A DNA stretch of 64,000 bases from Casuarius casuarius (Eukaryota > Chordata > Aves > Casuariiformes > Casuariidae): contig PTFA01000160.1 in assembly GCA_003342895.1 (NCBI GenBank), positions 1 through 64,000 of the forward strand, given 5' to 3'. Made by a program: the position numbers and the translations under genes. Every line of letters begins with the position of its first letter. Position 1 is the first letter of the stretch. Below, in pieces: positions 37,611 through 50,159 of the stretch. The notes beneath the pieces were generated by a model. That model was not told the DNA's origin, searched no databases, and saw nothing but the letters and a program-made list of their open reading frames with translations.

Positions 37611-38903
37611 GAAATATTTCTCCATGTAGTGGTGCAATGGATTTACATGATATGTTGAAAATGCTCCTTTCTTGGCAGACCTGTTTTCTGGTTCTTGAGA
37701 TGGTCAGCCCATTTCACCACCTAGCAGCAAGGAAACCGGGAATGGAGGAGAGGGAATAGGGAAACTGGGAGGTTTCCTGGTAATAAGTTGATGCAAATCT
37801 AGCAAACTAGATTTAAAGGTTCCGTTTTAACCTAAACAGCTCAATTTAAAAAACCATTCCACCACGTTTCACTCCATTTTGTTTTGGATAGGGGGAATTT
37901 CCTAAAAGTGCTTAAATGCAAATATAGTGTTACCATATTTGATAACATAGAAATTAGAATTGCCTATGTTATTAAATAAAGGGAAGATACCAGTGGGAGT
38001 GAAATAAAATGTGCCCTTAGACAAGGAACATATTTGGACATATTTGAAAATCAGCAAAAATAATAGAATTTACTATATTCATCAAAGGCATCACGAAAAT
38101 GAATTTCCTTCAAAGTATATTCGTATAACCATCTTATGTTGTACAAACATTTCTCATACATTATTCCGCACTATATTTTTGCATTATATTTTACAGAAAG
38201 ATGTTGACTTAAATGATGACAATCAGCAAAGTTGGCTCTATAAAGCTTTGTTCTACTGCACAGGCATATAACGGGGTAAAGGAAAGCTACATTTCACTGG
38301 CAAGTAGGTCACCGTAGACCTTAGAAATCTGAGAAACGTTAGATTTAAAACATTGGTACGTAACACATTTCTGTGTTAAATAAATCAAACATTTTTCTAA
38401 GTAGTATAAATTTCTAAGACCTGATACCTGTCTGTAAATAGATAAAATGTAGCCAATATTCTGAAAAATCATGATCAGGATATAAAACAATGTACCAGTA
38501 ATGAATTCTTAATATGACATGTTAAGCATCAGAAATCAGAAAAAAATATTATTCCTATTTCCAGTTGACTGTTTTGATTTTACAACCCCATTCATTCTAC
38601 ATGTCTTTTCATTGCTGTTCCATCTTGTTGCACCACATTCAGCACCTAACCTACAGGAGCTTCAGGGAGATCAGCCTCAGACCCACCAGTCCCAAACCTG
38701 CACATACTGAAGGAAACGGTGCAGATCTCTGACTTCAATAGCACAAACTCTTTGTCACCCACTGGTGGAGTTCCATATATTTCACTTACCCTTTTCTAGC
38801 TCAGGAGCTGTCTAGCATGATGATCGCAGGCTGCATTACAGCTTTCATGGAACAACCGGCACAGAGAGGCACTTATGTGACACATTTAAAACTTATCTTT
38901 GGT

Positions 38904-38932
38904 AAACACACACACGCACACACAAACACACA
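38904..38932 (+). repeat. Imperfect (CA)n microsatellite
   Basis: CA dinucleotides interrupted by one CG and one AA step. It lies in the AT-rich block below TENT5D. Confidence 0.85.
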
Positions 38933-39274
38933 AAAGCTTGTAACTAATGTTTTACTTCCTGATCATAAGAGAGATCTTCATTTGCTACTAGTGTATGTGT
39001 GCAGATATCTAAACATACACAGGACATCGCTAGTATAAAACATCTTTTTCAAATGCCACTGCTAAGAATTTGTCTTAATTCACTAAAATATAACACATCC
39101 CTCAGCTTTGTTGTGTTTTTTTTCCTTTCCTGACTCCATTTATTATGCACTTCAGCATCTCTGATTAATAACAAATTAACAATAGAAAGAAAGCCCCTAT
39201 GTGCTCAATTTTCACCTTTGTCATTGTATTACCCTGGTTTTCAGGACAAATTTGATCAGAATAGCTGCAGCTCA

Positions 39275-39365
39275 TAGAACTGTCACCATCTGTGAGTCAG
39301 ATTCTGGGGTCCAACATGCAGCCAAATCTCTCACTCAAATCAGTGGAAATTTTGGATACTCAAAA
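39275..39365. repeat. Possible ancient sauropsid interspersed repeat fragment
   Basis: It contains GTCAGATTCTGG, later CTCACTCAAATCAGTGG and then an AATTTTGG motif. These resemble the phrase found in old repeats of turtles and birds that carry 'actcaaatcagtgg' and 'cagattctg' words. The match is by memory of the motif, not by alignment, and the boundaries are approximate. Confidence 0.3.
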
Positions 39366-39654
39366 AATGCTGCATTTGCTCTTGGTAGGGATGCTTTCTG
39401 CTAACCGCCACCGAGCAGTACTGCAGCGAGCTCTGCGACCTCAAGTCTCTAGCGGGAGCTGAAAAGTGATCAGACAAGAGCCTATAGAGCAGAACTCCGT
39501 CTACCAAGAGACAGTCAATCAATGCATGTTTTCAAAATGTGCTGAAAATAAATTTTGCTGGAACTGAATGGGTATAATTGATGGATGATCCTGTCAGTTC
39601 AATGTACCCAGAACGCTATCATTTTTAAAATCAGGCATTTCTACTGAGAGGTAT

Positions 39655-39660
39655 TTTATT
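39655..39660 (-). terminator. Nearest AATAAA polyadenylation signal after TENT5D
   Basis: A canonical AATAAA lies on the minus strand about 365 nt past the stop codon. Other AATAAA motifs follow at 39,139-39,144, near 37,241-37,246 and near 36,230. Paralogues such as TENT5C have long 3'UTRs (family knowledge), so any of these may be used. Which one operates cannot be decided from sequence. Confidence 0.25.
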
Positions 39661-40024
39661 GGCTTAATTTTTCATTTTCATTATTTAAATTTTGCTTAAG
39701 AATTTTTTAGAACCTAGAACTTAGTGCATTTCATCTTATAAAATCAGAATAATTTATATCCATCTCTTTTTGCCCAAAAGACAAGTACAGCCCAAACACA
39801 TTTAGGGATATAAATACATCAGGAGTAATGATAGTAATCTTACTTATTTTGTGATCTGCTTAATGGTGATTTCAACATTGACCAACCAAGTAACATTGGC
39901 AACTTGCACAAAAAATTAAGTCCTGAAATCAAAAGTGATGACAAAATGTGTTTTAATGAGGCCTTTAATACGGAGAGGACTAGGAAGAGAGAGGGGTCTA
40001 AGTGCTGAGGAGGTCACTGCGTTA

Positions 40025-41200
40025 CTAAACCATGCCACTTTGCATTGGTATGTGAAATGGGTACGGCTGGTAGATGATAGGTGGTTGTCCATGAGCAACG
40101 TAATAATTGCTGAAGTTTCTATCACTGATATACGGAGCAGGCTGATAGTAGCATGTTACATTGGCTGCATTTGGGATGATGTTCTGTTCTCCAAGTACTT
40201 TTAAAGCCAGAATTGTAATCATATTCAGAGTTTGTCTTCGTTCATGTCCCATGAGACAGACTGTGCTCTCATTTACAACTCCGTGCAGAGTCATCAAGTA
40301 GTCATACTTGCTTTTTTCTTCCCCAATGAAGTGGTTGCGCAGATATGACTCAATTTTCCTCTGCTGCTCAGCAACATCTGGAAAATCAATGAAGAACCTG
40401 GAGCACATATAACGTTCCAGAGATTTAATTTCAGCCTCATCTGCTGGCTTAAAGTCACGAACCAGGAGATTGCTATACTTCAGAAGGCCTCCTCCTCTGA
40501 TTTCCTCAGGGTTCCTGGTGGAAATAAGTTTGTACTTTAAGTGGTCCATTGCTTCATTGAAGTCTCCATACATGCTCTCTGCAATAACCGTGGGGTGAGA
40601 GTCTTCTGCCAGTTTGCACTCTGTTTCTCTGTAAACACTTAATATGGAGTCCAGTATTATTTGGAAGGAGTCGACACTAAACTCAAACTGCCGTCTGAGC
40701 GAGTTCACAAATTTTAATTCTACGTTCTTGCCACTGTTGTTTGACAGCGAGATGAGACTCCATCGATCGTGGTCAGTGGAGACTTTGACCATCTTCTGTA
40801 CATAGGCATCTTTCATGGTCTGAGCAGTGATTTTTTCTTTATTAACACATTTTGGCAAAAAGTCCAATAGGCAATTCAGGACTGCCTCCTTAACGATCTG
40901 GAATTCGAGTTCACTTGGAAGTTCAACACCAAAAATGATGTCTAGGTCCTTATAACTCGTTCCGTTCTGCTTTACCAGGATGTGACTAGCTGTTGAACCA
41001 TTCAGGCGGATATCTCGAACACTGATTTGCTTTTCGATGAGCTGTTCCTTTACCACACGAATGATATCCTTTGGTTTTACTTCCAGTGTTGGAAAATTTC
41101 CTCTTCCATGGATGGGTATTACCTCAGTTAATACTTGATCCAGAATTTTAATCTGATCCCAGGTGAGACTACTGAATCTGTGGTCTAAGCCCTCAGTCAT
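40025..41200 (-). CDS. TENT5D: TENT5D (FAM46D), terminal nucleotidyltransferase 5D, complete single coding exon
   Basis: The 391-residue frame has no interruption and no N. TENT5 proteins are cytoplasmic non-canonical poly(A) polymerases that lengthen mRNA tails; mammalian TENT5D is testis-biased and linked to sperm production (family knowledge). Visible core: [13 protein letters not shown] (about 28-40), the nucleotidyltransferase Gly-Ser in LNGST (66-70), KDLDIIF (84-90) giving D85 and D87, and VELKF (160-164) giving E161. Together these form the expected catalytic Asp-Asp-Glu set. The family signatures [13 protein letters not shown] (230-242), [12 protein letters not shown] (263-274), [20 protein letters not shown] (307-326) and [10 protein letters not shown] (348-357) follow. 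The N-terminus (LTWDQ, then LDQVL), EVKPKDII and the C-terminus ending QSGMV match TENT5D better than TENT5A or TENT5C as I remember them. Length is close to human TENT5D (389 by recall). The start has A at -3. A splice acceptor lies 19 nt upstream, so the whole CDS sits in one exon, as in mammals. Confidence 0.94.
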   Translation of the reverse strand: MTEGLDHRFSSLTWDQIKILDQVLTEVIPIHGRGNFPTLEVKPKDIIRVVKEQLIEKQISVRDIRLNGSTASHILVKQNGTSYKDLDIIFGVELPSELEFQIVKEAVLNCLLDFLPKCVNKEKITAQTMKDAYVQKMVKVSTDHDRWSLISLSNNSGKNVELKFVNSLRRQFEFSVDSFQIILDSILSVYRETECKLAEDSHPTVIAESMYGDFNEAMDHLKYKLISTRNPEEIRGGGLLKYSNLLVRDFKPADEAEIKSLERYMCSRFFIDFPDVAEQQRKIESYLRNHFIGEEKSKYDYLMTLHGVVNESTVCLMGHERRQTLNMITILALKVLGEQNIIPNAANVTCYYQPAPYISDRNFSNYYVAHGQPPIIYQPYPFHIPMQSGMV

Positions 41201-41219
41201 TGTGAAGTCAGTTGGCTAA

Positions 41220-41315
41220 CTAGGGAGAAACAAAAATTAAGAGAAAAATGTTAGAATTTGCTCAAATACAAGAGCGCCTGACATTTTACTATGTTATGAC
41301 AAATGTATATCTTAC
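41220..41315 (-). other. TENT5D: Predicted short intron in the TENT5D 5'UTR
   Basis: Read on the minus strand, a pyrimidine-rich tract (41,221 to about 41,248) ends in CCCTAG with the last intron base at 41,220. An AG|GTAAGA donor lies at 41,315-41,311. Together they bound a 96-nt intron directly before the coding exon. A second AG four bases further on (TTAG, ending at 41,216) could serve as an alternative acceptor. Mammalian TENT5D also has non-coding 5' exons spliced to a single coding exon (family knowledge). No transcript data were available, so this is an inference from splice-site consensus. Confidence 0.5.
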
Positions 41316-41350
41316 CTCCTCGGTGCAGTGACAAAGCAGTTCATTTTACA
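41316..41350 (-). other. TENT5D: Candidate 35-nt non-coding exon of TENT5D with an upstream ORF
   Basis: On the minus strand, an acceptor-like TTGTATTGTATTTCAG ends at 41,351. It is followed by 35 nt and then a strong AG|GTAAGA donor. The 35 nt contain an ATG. Spliced to the first acceptor, this opens a ten-codon upstream ORF closing with TAG. Spliced to the alternative acceptor, the frame ends in a TGA that overlaps the TENT5D start as ATGA. The exon could instead begin further upstream if the weak acceptor is not used, since only the donor is really strong. Confidence 0.35.
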
Positions 41351-44300
41351 CTGAAATACAATACAAGTTAACTGCCTGAGTCAACCACTGCACCTGTCAC
41401 AGGCTCTTAATTGAATTTTAATGTAGTTGGATTTTAATCCTACTGAGAAACCATTGTGTTATTGTATAATCCATGACTCAAAGTAAATGTAGTAAACTAT
41501 ATAGATTTCATTTAAAACTACTCAAAGGTTAAGAACATGAAATATCTGGTGGTTATAATGAAACCCCAAATAAATTTCACTGTGAAGAGCTAAAATGAAC
41601 AAAATGAGCAAATTCAATTCTTTCTGTCCTGCCTGGAAATCTGCCTCTATCTTCAGCGACTTACATAGTTAGAGTTACTGAAAGACCAGGAAATTATTTT
41701 AAAAAAATGAAGAATGATGCAGCACGCTCACTGTTTATCTAGTGATATGCTTGGAAGGTACTGTAGCCTGTAAGGCTCATCTATATATGTGCATCCCTTA
41801 ATATTGCTTTTTATGGCTTAAGGACTGGATATCTGATAATTCTTAAGTTTTTTCCACATTATTTTTCAAGATAAAATCTTTTTCTTCTAGCTAACTAAGT
41901 CTCCCACAGGAATGTACCAATGCTGGAAGTTATAGTTGGCAGAACTGATAACAAAACCACTTCCAGTCTGCACTGATACAATAAAATCTCCCAAGAAAGC
42001 CTACACAGAAGTGCCTATAAAAGGTATGGGATAAAGCTCAGGCTTTAGAACTCCTCAGTTTAAAGTTATCTTCATATCATATTTAGCAGGCAGTTAGACC
42101 TTAGCATGGATTATTTATTTAAATTTTATAATGTGAAAAAAATGTTGCAAACCCCACAATATTGGTTTTTAAATGTTCCTAACTGAATATATACAAACTT
42201 TATTTTAATGACGTTTTTGTAATGGGAATTTAAATGCTTTAACTTAAAAAAAATTATGTATATTATGAATATAATTAAATACAATCATACAATTATATAA
42301 TTAGGAGTGATTACAGTAATTAAGTAAATAAGAAGTGCATTTAAGGAGCTATGAAAAAGAAAAGCATAGCTGAGCATTAGATGCCAATGGTGTATTGAAC
42401 GATGCATATCTTAATATTGCTGCCTCCTGACATTAATGTCCATGTTACAGAACTGGAACTGTTCAGAGGGCTAAAAACTTTCCCAAATCCATGAATATTA
42501 TTTCAAGATGTATCCCTTTCTCAGTTCTCCTGGGGTAGTTATTGCTCAAATTGTTAAGCGAAAAGTTGTACTGCTGAATCCTGTCACACCATTTTTTCAA
42601 TACTGTTCCACAAATCACACCAAAGTTCATGGGTAGATATTGCTGTTTACTGATAACTCTTTGATTTACCTCCGTACCTGGTGCTGTGACCTGGCGTGCT
42701 GGGTTTGAAGCTCGTCAGCTTGTCACGCTGAGGAGCAGGGGAAGGGAAGAGCATTTATGGACATATTGGGACCTTTCTTTACCAATCAAGGGAGTGAAAA
42801 GTTAGTTAATATAGTTGTTTTGGGCATTTCTTTACTAGCAAGAGTCATCAACTGATATCCCTCGACACATGGGAAACTGCTGTTTGGAGAGTTTATAGCT
42901 GCAGGAGTAGATACTGAAAATGACTTTGATGACTGGAAGGAATTTCCTTTTTCTGCACAAACATTACAATTTTGCTTTCTCCTTTAATATTGCATGTGTT
43001 AGCTAAGGCTTGTTTTAAAGAATATTTCTGTTGGGTCTGTGCATGCTTAGTTCAGAGAGACTTCAGTTAAACTGAAAATATCTTTATTTTAAAATTATGT
43101 CAGCTGTTACACAGTAAAGGGGTTTTTGCAACTGCTGTTGAAACACTCTACCTGAGCACCTAAAAGGAATATAAAACTAAACATCACAGTATTCCTGAAT
43201 ACTGTACACAAGGGGATGGCAATTATATCATGACACTGAACTTTAGAATCTATTTTCCACCAAAAACTATGGAAACCCTTTTAGGTTTGTGGGAGTTCAT
43301 TGCAACAAGGATAATATATGAGGCAGATGCATTAAGTTGCTGATGACTTAGGAGAGAAAAATCATTGTTCAGTGACACACGCAAAGTGTTTAAAACATAG
43401 CTATCTTATTTTGTGAAAGAAAAAAGAATTACTATTCCACTATTAAGCATAATTTTTGTAAAATACTATTTTTGTTTTGTATTGTTTGTTTGTTTTCTCA
43501 AACTCAGCTATAACCTGATAGTCAGCTGTAAAATCAGCCTCTGCTCTGTAGAAAGGAATTAATATCCCAATCATGGTACAAAATATATAATTACATTTAA
43601 GTACATGGGTGTCTCATTTAAAAGAAATGTTTTGCACTTCAAATTAAGGATGTGCGTAAGACAGTTTGCCTGACCAGATGCCTCTTTCTCAGGAGGAAGC
43701 AATCGGGATTTCTGCCTAGAGAAATCTGTGTCTCCCGTTTGGGTGGACATAAAGATGGAGTGTGGACTCACTGCAGAGAATTGCCTGGAGGTGTGAACCC
43801 CACGTGGCTTTCACACGTGCCCTGAAACGGTTCAGTGGGTCACTAGCTGTGCAAAGAAAAGAAGTAACTTTCAGATGTCTGAAAACAGGGCAGACATACC
43901 GCTGATGCAGCGAGAGACGCTTCTGCACAAGCTTTAAAGTATATTTTTTCAGCTAAAGCTCAAGAGTAGTAAGTGAAGTAAAATCATACTGAATAATCAG
44001 GACATTTGATTAGTAACACTACTGCAAAGTCTATAATGTTGATTCTTAATCAGTATTGACTATAGACGTACGTTCTCATATATTTTCCTTCCCTGCCTTT
44101 CAGATCCCATACTGCATCTTAATAATTTCAAGTAACTTGTGAACTGATAAATGGCTTGGGAGTATTACTAAGCCATTCTTCACATACTTACTAGTGTTTC
44201 AGATCCAAAGTTAGCTAATCAAGAACATATGTCATTGCAAGCACCTTTCTGGCCTCATCACAAAGACTGAAACTAGCCACANGCTTGAAGTTGACCATAT

Positions 44301-46820
44301 GTTTAAAAACATGGAAAAATCAGGACAGATTGTTTGTTGGGTGGAGCGAGGAGGTTGGGAGGAGAGCATTTTGTATAAACTTTTTGCTGACAGGTTTGTC
44401 ATCTGTGTTACTGGCATGTCAGAACAAGGCAGACCGGCTCAAATGATCTACTAGAAAACTTCTGCATTGTCACAATTGCTGTAGAAGCAGTATGTCTGTG
44501 TTATGTGATTTGTCTGATATTGCAAAACTTTAAAAGGGCTTTCAAGGTTAATGCAGCGATGTAAAAGAAAGGGCTTAGGGAAGGGAATGCTGCAATTCAA
44601 TCACCTTTTTTAGCACAGGGACCCCTTCAAACACTTCTGGAAGTGAAAAGATGAAGTAACCCTAAATAAAGTTAGGAATGCTTCCTTTATTGTCACATGT
44701 TTTTAGTTAATGTAGCTTTCATTGCAATATACTAAGATTGAAAAATGCAAGGAGAAAGGCATGTCATTAAATATTTCTTTGGCACTGAAGGCAAACCAGG
44801 TAACTTCTGCTGCTGCACTAAGAGTAGCACCTCAAAGTTTCATTCCTGGAGAATGAGGTGATGCTTTGCGAGTTCAGAGCCTTAATTAACATTAATGGCT
44901 GAGAAATGTCTCAGGATCAACCCTAACAACTCTGTGCTGAAATAATGCCTTCATCTTTGACAAGTAAGGAAAACGTCCTAGGAAAAAAGCCAGTGAAGTT
45001 GTAAAGAACATAATTAATTTACAAGTAGACCTAGATAAACTTTTTTTTAAATTTGCTTCCAGTTTGTAATCCAGTATATAACCTGCAATTTGCTAGAAGA
45101 ACTTCAGCTTGTTCTTTGCCTTAAACATGTCGGCAAAAAGAACAATTTCTGGGCAATTTGATAGGCATTAGGAACCTTATTCTTAAGCAGTGGCAAATTT
45201 ATTTACTGAGGTGCTCAGACTGGTGTCGGGAGTTGTTATTAATGCAAGGAGGCCTCAGTTACAATAAATCAGCAGATATATTGGGGCTATAATTAAACAA
45301 AACGTTGTGCAAAACTATGCAGATCAAGGGACAAGGGGAAAGCAACAAGCTACAAGTGACCATAGCAGCTAGATGAAGCCAAATACAAATGGGTGCATGG
45401 ATTGGCTTGGTTAACAGGGAAAGAGGCCGTAAGTCGAGGGAACAGCCCAGGCAGACTCCCACACGCTGGAGGACTCCTAGGAACCAGGGTACACGTCCTC
45501 CACCCACTGTCAGGGTCAGTTTGGAGACGGATGACGTTAGGTGCCAAGTCAACGGAGAACGATCTCTGGAGGCCGATGTATCTCACTGCCCCTTTGCCAG
45601 CAGCAGCAACTTTATGCCATTAAGGGTAATTGTGTATGTGACGCTGACTTGGGGAGCGGACATCCACCTGCATCCCCCAGCCTCAGCCTTCCTTAGGTCT
45701 GGCCTGCTGTACATTGTCAAAGATTTTAGGTTTTGTAACTTCCTCCATATGATATCTAACATCTTTTCATATGTTTTACATTCAGTGTTTTCCCATTTTG
45801 AAGCCTGTGGGCAAATGGAGGGATGCATAATCACTAACAGCATGACAGTGAAAGGAACAAATAGCCTTTGAAACTGTGTGTTGAAAAGTTGTTTTTTTCC
45901 CCACTTAACCAGTATTTGTAACTTACTGAAACTCTCTCCTGGTGATTCTTCTTAGTTCTTTGTTTATGGAATGTATAATTATAATATATAGTTATAAAGG
46001 ACCCTGAATCTTGCCTGATTTAAGATCTCTGCCAGATAAAGGAATGAGGAAAAATACTTTTCAGGGTGTTTTTCTTTAAATATACTGGCTAGATAAGCAC
46101 CGAATAAGATGGATCAGATCTAGTCATGTTTTGTGATATACCATTCTTATTATANGGCTAGAAGAGTATTTCCCTTATTCGAGTTCTAATTTGCCCTTCA
46201 GTGGTCACCTTCAGCTGGTGAAGTGGTTGAAAAATGTTTTGGAAGTGGGAGGTCTTTAAAAACACTCTTGCTACTGATATACGGAAATCAGGGGCTTTCA
46301 TTTTCTTCAGCAGAGTTTGGTCCAAACTCTTACTGCAGGATGTGATTTTGGTTTTACAACGACAAAAGATTTAGTTAACCAACTCTTAGCATTCTGCCAT
46401 ACACCAGCTTTACCCAAAAAATAAAAGCAGATCTGGCTTTGCATCTGAATCAAGAAAACCTGCCAGGCTAATGATATCTTTAATGTTCCACTCAACTTTC
46501 ATAGAAACAGATACAGTCTAGAGGACATTCTCATCAAATTTAGCTCATATTTTACCCATAAACTGTTTAACATTCTCTTTTTATATACTCTATAATGCTG
46601 CTTCAGTGTATTTTCAAAGGGTTTATAATGTGCCGGCATTCTCAAGCAGAACACATCTGAAATAGTTTTTGTGCAGCTGTGTTAGCGCCATTCTCTTCCC
46701 TTTGCTTTTATCTACTCCCTGATTTGTCTGTTTTACAACAATTATATTGAATACTTTAATGCTCCAGTTGTCTTTACCTTTGTCTGCACCTGAAATCAGT
46801 TGCTAGGGGACTTTTTACAG
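41351..46820. other. Region upstream of TENT5D, presumed intronic or intergenic
   Basis: AT-rich up to about 44 kb with short A/T runs and no ORF with domains. A GC-richer stretch at 45,390-45,680 carries open frames on both strands (160 codons plus, 97 minus) without recognised features. If TENT5D starts at the 54-55 kb CpG island, this would be its first intron. Confidence 0.4.
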
Positions 46821-46825
46821 ATCAA

Positions 46826-47133
46826 CTAAAATGTCTTTTCAGCCACCTTAGTGGTCTTGCATTCTACCATTTGGGGTTTACTCCAGAGATGCTCAAAGTA
46901 ACTATTGCATTCTCCCCTTAAATCTCTGTATTGGTCTGCTACATACACATTATATGCATTGCTAATGATTTCTGTGGCATCTTGTTTAAGTTTTATTCTA
47001 ATTGAAAGACACATTTCTCTATTAAGTCGGGCATTTAAAGTATTTTGCATGCTCACTGACTTAAGGACTGCAGCTGACAGAGCTGCAGCTTTGAAGACAA
47101 GAATATCAAATGTGGAAGGAGTCCTAGTTATAA
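46826..47133 (-). other. Open frame of about 100 codons in AT-rich DNA, no recognised function
   Basis: The minus-strand frame is open from just after an in-frame TAA near 47,136 to a TAG at 46,826-46,828. Its first ATG is at 47,056 (76 residues, beginning MSMQNTLNARLN). The part before the ATG also reads well (FDILVFKAAALSAAVLKSV), so it could be a terminal exon entered at an ACTAG acceptor at about 47,123-47,127. That acceptor lacks a good pyrimidine tract. Charged and helical in composition, with no known domain seen. Chance is the leading explanation. Confidence 0.12.
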
Positions 47134-47139
47134 TTTAAA

Positions 47140-50100
47140 TGTGCATGAGAGAAGTAGAAGCAGCAAAGCATGTGGGGCGTCCTAAACGGGGACATGTTTA
47201 AACTAGTCTAACAGTGGTTTTCATGAGCTTCTCCTTCCATTAATGTTAATGCATGCAGTGGAGAGACTGTTTATTTATCCTGTTATTGTGAGATAACGCA
47301 TGAGTTGCCATAAGTTTTCAGTACAGTTACCATCTAGTTACCCTGAAATAACAATAATAACTCAAGGCCATATGCTCTTCTCCTGTGAGATAAGGTTGCG
47401 TGGTGTGCAAATATACTTAAGCAGAAAGCAGTTTGCTTGGACTGTGCCACAAAATACCACTTTCAAGGGCAAAACAAGCAAACAGAAGAGAATCAGAGGC
47501 ATTACAAACAAAACTGCGTCCTACCTTTCCTCCAGCTAGACCCAAAGAACAAGGAAAAGCAACACAGTCATGTAGCAGCCTACGCTGCCCCTTCTCCCAA
47601 ATGAGCTCAATTTGCAGAACAGTTCGGCACAAGGGCAGCCGTGCTCTCCTCTATCGCAGAGCTGGAGAAGGACCCGAGTGGCCTGGACCTCTACTGAAAC
47701 ATTACAGGATATTGGCGAGATGATTTGGGAGTTTTGAGGAGGGACAAAATAAATAAGGAGCTTACTTTGGGCAATCAATACTAATACATAATCCATGTTA
47801 CGTCATCCTGGAGATGATTGTTTCTTTTTGGATGCCAGACTTTTCCTTCATGTCTCACAGTACACTCACTCATAGCTGCATGTGGACACACTCACATGGC
47901 AACATTTTCAGGGCCGGATTTATTATGGCTTTGTATCAGTTCCCACAATGCATGAGGTTCCTTCGTGGACAGTATCCAGGCTCAAAAAAACATGCCCTAG
48001 TAGACACCATGGTTTGTGGCATGGTCTGTCTTGTCCTGTAACATCTGTTGCTCTAATAATATTAAAAAAACAGTGTGTTACAGAATACTTGGTCTATTTT
48101 GGACTGTGGTCATCACTGAGAAGCTACTGCTTTATATAAAGATTATTACTTGTACTACTAAATTTATATTATGGACTAATTCCTGAATAATGTTTCCAAG
48201 AAGAATGAAAAATCCCACAGACTTACCGTGGCAGTTCTATTGCCAAGCATGTATTTCAGGGTAGTTAATAAGATGACTCACTGGATCCTTTGGTAAAAAT
48301 ATGAATTGTCATCTTGTCACTGATAAAAACGTGAACCTCCCAGGGAAAGCTGCAAGAAAAAAAACAAACAATTCTTTTTTGAGATAAATGTTAACTACCA
48401 GTCACCTGCTGTACATAATAAATCATGCATTATGACTTGGCAGTCCTGCAGCCACAACAATAGCCTTTTAAGTCACAAATGATAAGGTAAAAGCTCTCAG
48501 TGGAAAGGCACAGTAGTGCTTAGAAAGACTCCGGGTTTCAGGTCATACTTAATCCTCCGCAAAGATGTTAACATCTTGCTATTTTTCTCTGTGGGATTAA
48601 AGAATTTAATGTTACATATAGACTTGCAAATTAGCAGGGACATAGTGGAATCATACAAAAACAGAGTCAGAACCAATAGCAACTCAGCAAAATTAAACAT
48701 TATAAATGGGGAAGTGTTTTCATGTACTTTCTAAAAATGTGGGCAGATCACAGGAAGTTCTTGTTTCTTGACAAACTGCATTGTTTGTTCATTTACAGTA
48801 AGCACAGGATTCAGCCTATTGCTGTAATTTCCATGCACCGAATGGCCCTTTGACTGGCTACATAGGAACTGTAAGTATTTTTTTTTTTAATATTTGTGTG
48901 CTATCATAAAAACACTTTTTTGCATCTGCTATTCATTTCAAAGACATGCTGATTGCTAGGTAGTCTTTTGCTAGGCTTTTCTTCAAAGACTCTCATTCCA
49001 NCACCCCCTCCTACAAAGTTCCCAATACCTACAGACGGTTCCCTGAACTGGCACAGGCAGGGCGCTGTTCAGTATATGATTTGGTATAGCTGCAAATTTA
49101 CTCCTTGCTGCAGTACGGTGCTCCACAATCTCATCTTTTATACTAAAAATATATATGCTTCTGATTAAAGATAACTTTGAAAGTATGACTTGAGGGTAAA
49201 TATATGCATGATCTGCAGGAAAACCTGAAATAATAGCCAAGGACGTATGGACTGCATTACTCATTTTATGAAGAATATTGTGGTTTTTTTACACCATGCT
49301 ACAGAATTCAGATTCATGTCACTGCCATTTTACTGCTACCAGCAGCCGAGGACCTGGCTTTCTGTCACTCTGCCCTGCTGTGCCAGGACCTGTCTGCAGC
49401 TCTCATTTGCTTTCCAGCTCATCATGGGCTCCTAATTGAATGAATGCATGTTCCCTGACTTGCTCTCCAAGTTTGTGCATTGATGTCTCATATTTGCAGC
49501 CAGGAATATAGGGTTAAGTCTGGGAAGAGCTGAGGTCCGGTTAGTCTGAAAATGTGAAGCCAGTTATGTCTTCAATGGCAAGGAAAGGAGGTTCTGGATT
49601 GCTTCGATAAAAAAGACTCACCATGTGGAGTCTGGCCTTCTGGAGGAAAAGTCAGACAAATATATACTCAGTTACTTTAAAAAAAAAGTCAGAATTTTTC
49701 ATTTAGTCTTTTTAGCAATGAATAATTGCTATTTCTTTCTGTGTGAGGGTGGAAGGTTTAATGGATATATGATATCCCTTAATGGATACATCATCAAGAT
49801 AGAACAGATTAACACTGGAGTAGAATTAATGGCTTCCCCTTGTGATATTTAGGGGAAGGAGAGAGAAAGAGACCTTTATATTTTTTTTTAGAAGAACACC
49901 CATTATTATATAATATGTTCGTAAAAGCAGCAGCTGAGATTGATGAAGTGCTTTGGCTGTTGGGATATTACTCTCAATGGCTGCCTTTTGTTGGCTNGGT
50001 CATTACAGGAAAAAGTGTATCCTTTCATTATTTGGTACTCGTGGTTTCCAGGATTTTTCTGTCTGAAGTAGAAACAACAATCAAAAACTACTACATCAAC

Positions 50101-50150
50101 GTTTACATTTTATCTCAAAGATATTATTTTTCTATTCCTGAATTCAAAAT
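47140..50150. other. Presumed intronic or intergenic, no gene recognised
   Basis: AT-rich DNA with scattered single N bases (49,002; 49,997). No repeat family or exon could be supported. Confidence 0.5.
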
Positions 50151-50159
50151 GTGAATCGC

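Larger units (their letters stand above)
35600..40024 (-). other. AT-rich block downstream of TENT5D, possible long 3'UTR
   Basis: Composition drops sharply in GC at about 35.6 kb compared with the CpG-patchy sequence to the left and stays low up to the TENT5D stop. It has no long ORF on either strand and is rich in ATTTA pentamers and AATAAA motifs on the minus strand. It also holds a perfect 13-bp hairpin (37,134-37,163), an A/T homopolymer pair (37,589-37,610) and a CA microsatellite (38,904-38,932). This fits a multi-kilobase 3'UTR but equally fits AT-rich intergenic DNA. RNA evidence would decide. Confidence 0.3.

Noticed and set aside
39916..40204. Plus-strand open frame overlapping the 3' end of TENT5D
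   Set aside because: It is a shadow of the TENT5D coding sequence and its downstream flank.
45389..45871. 160-codon plus-strand open frame
   Set aside because: No domain, overlapped on the minus strand; no promoter or splice support.
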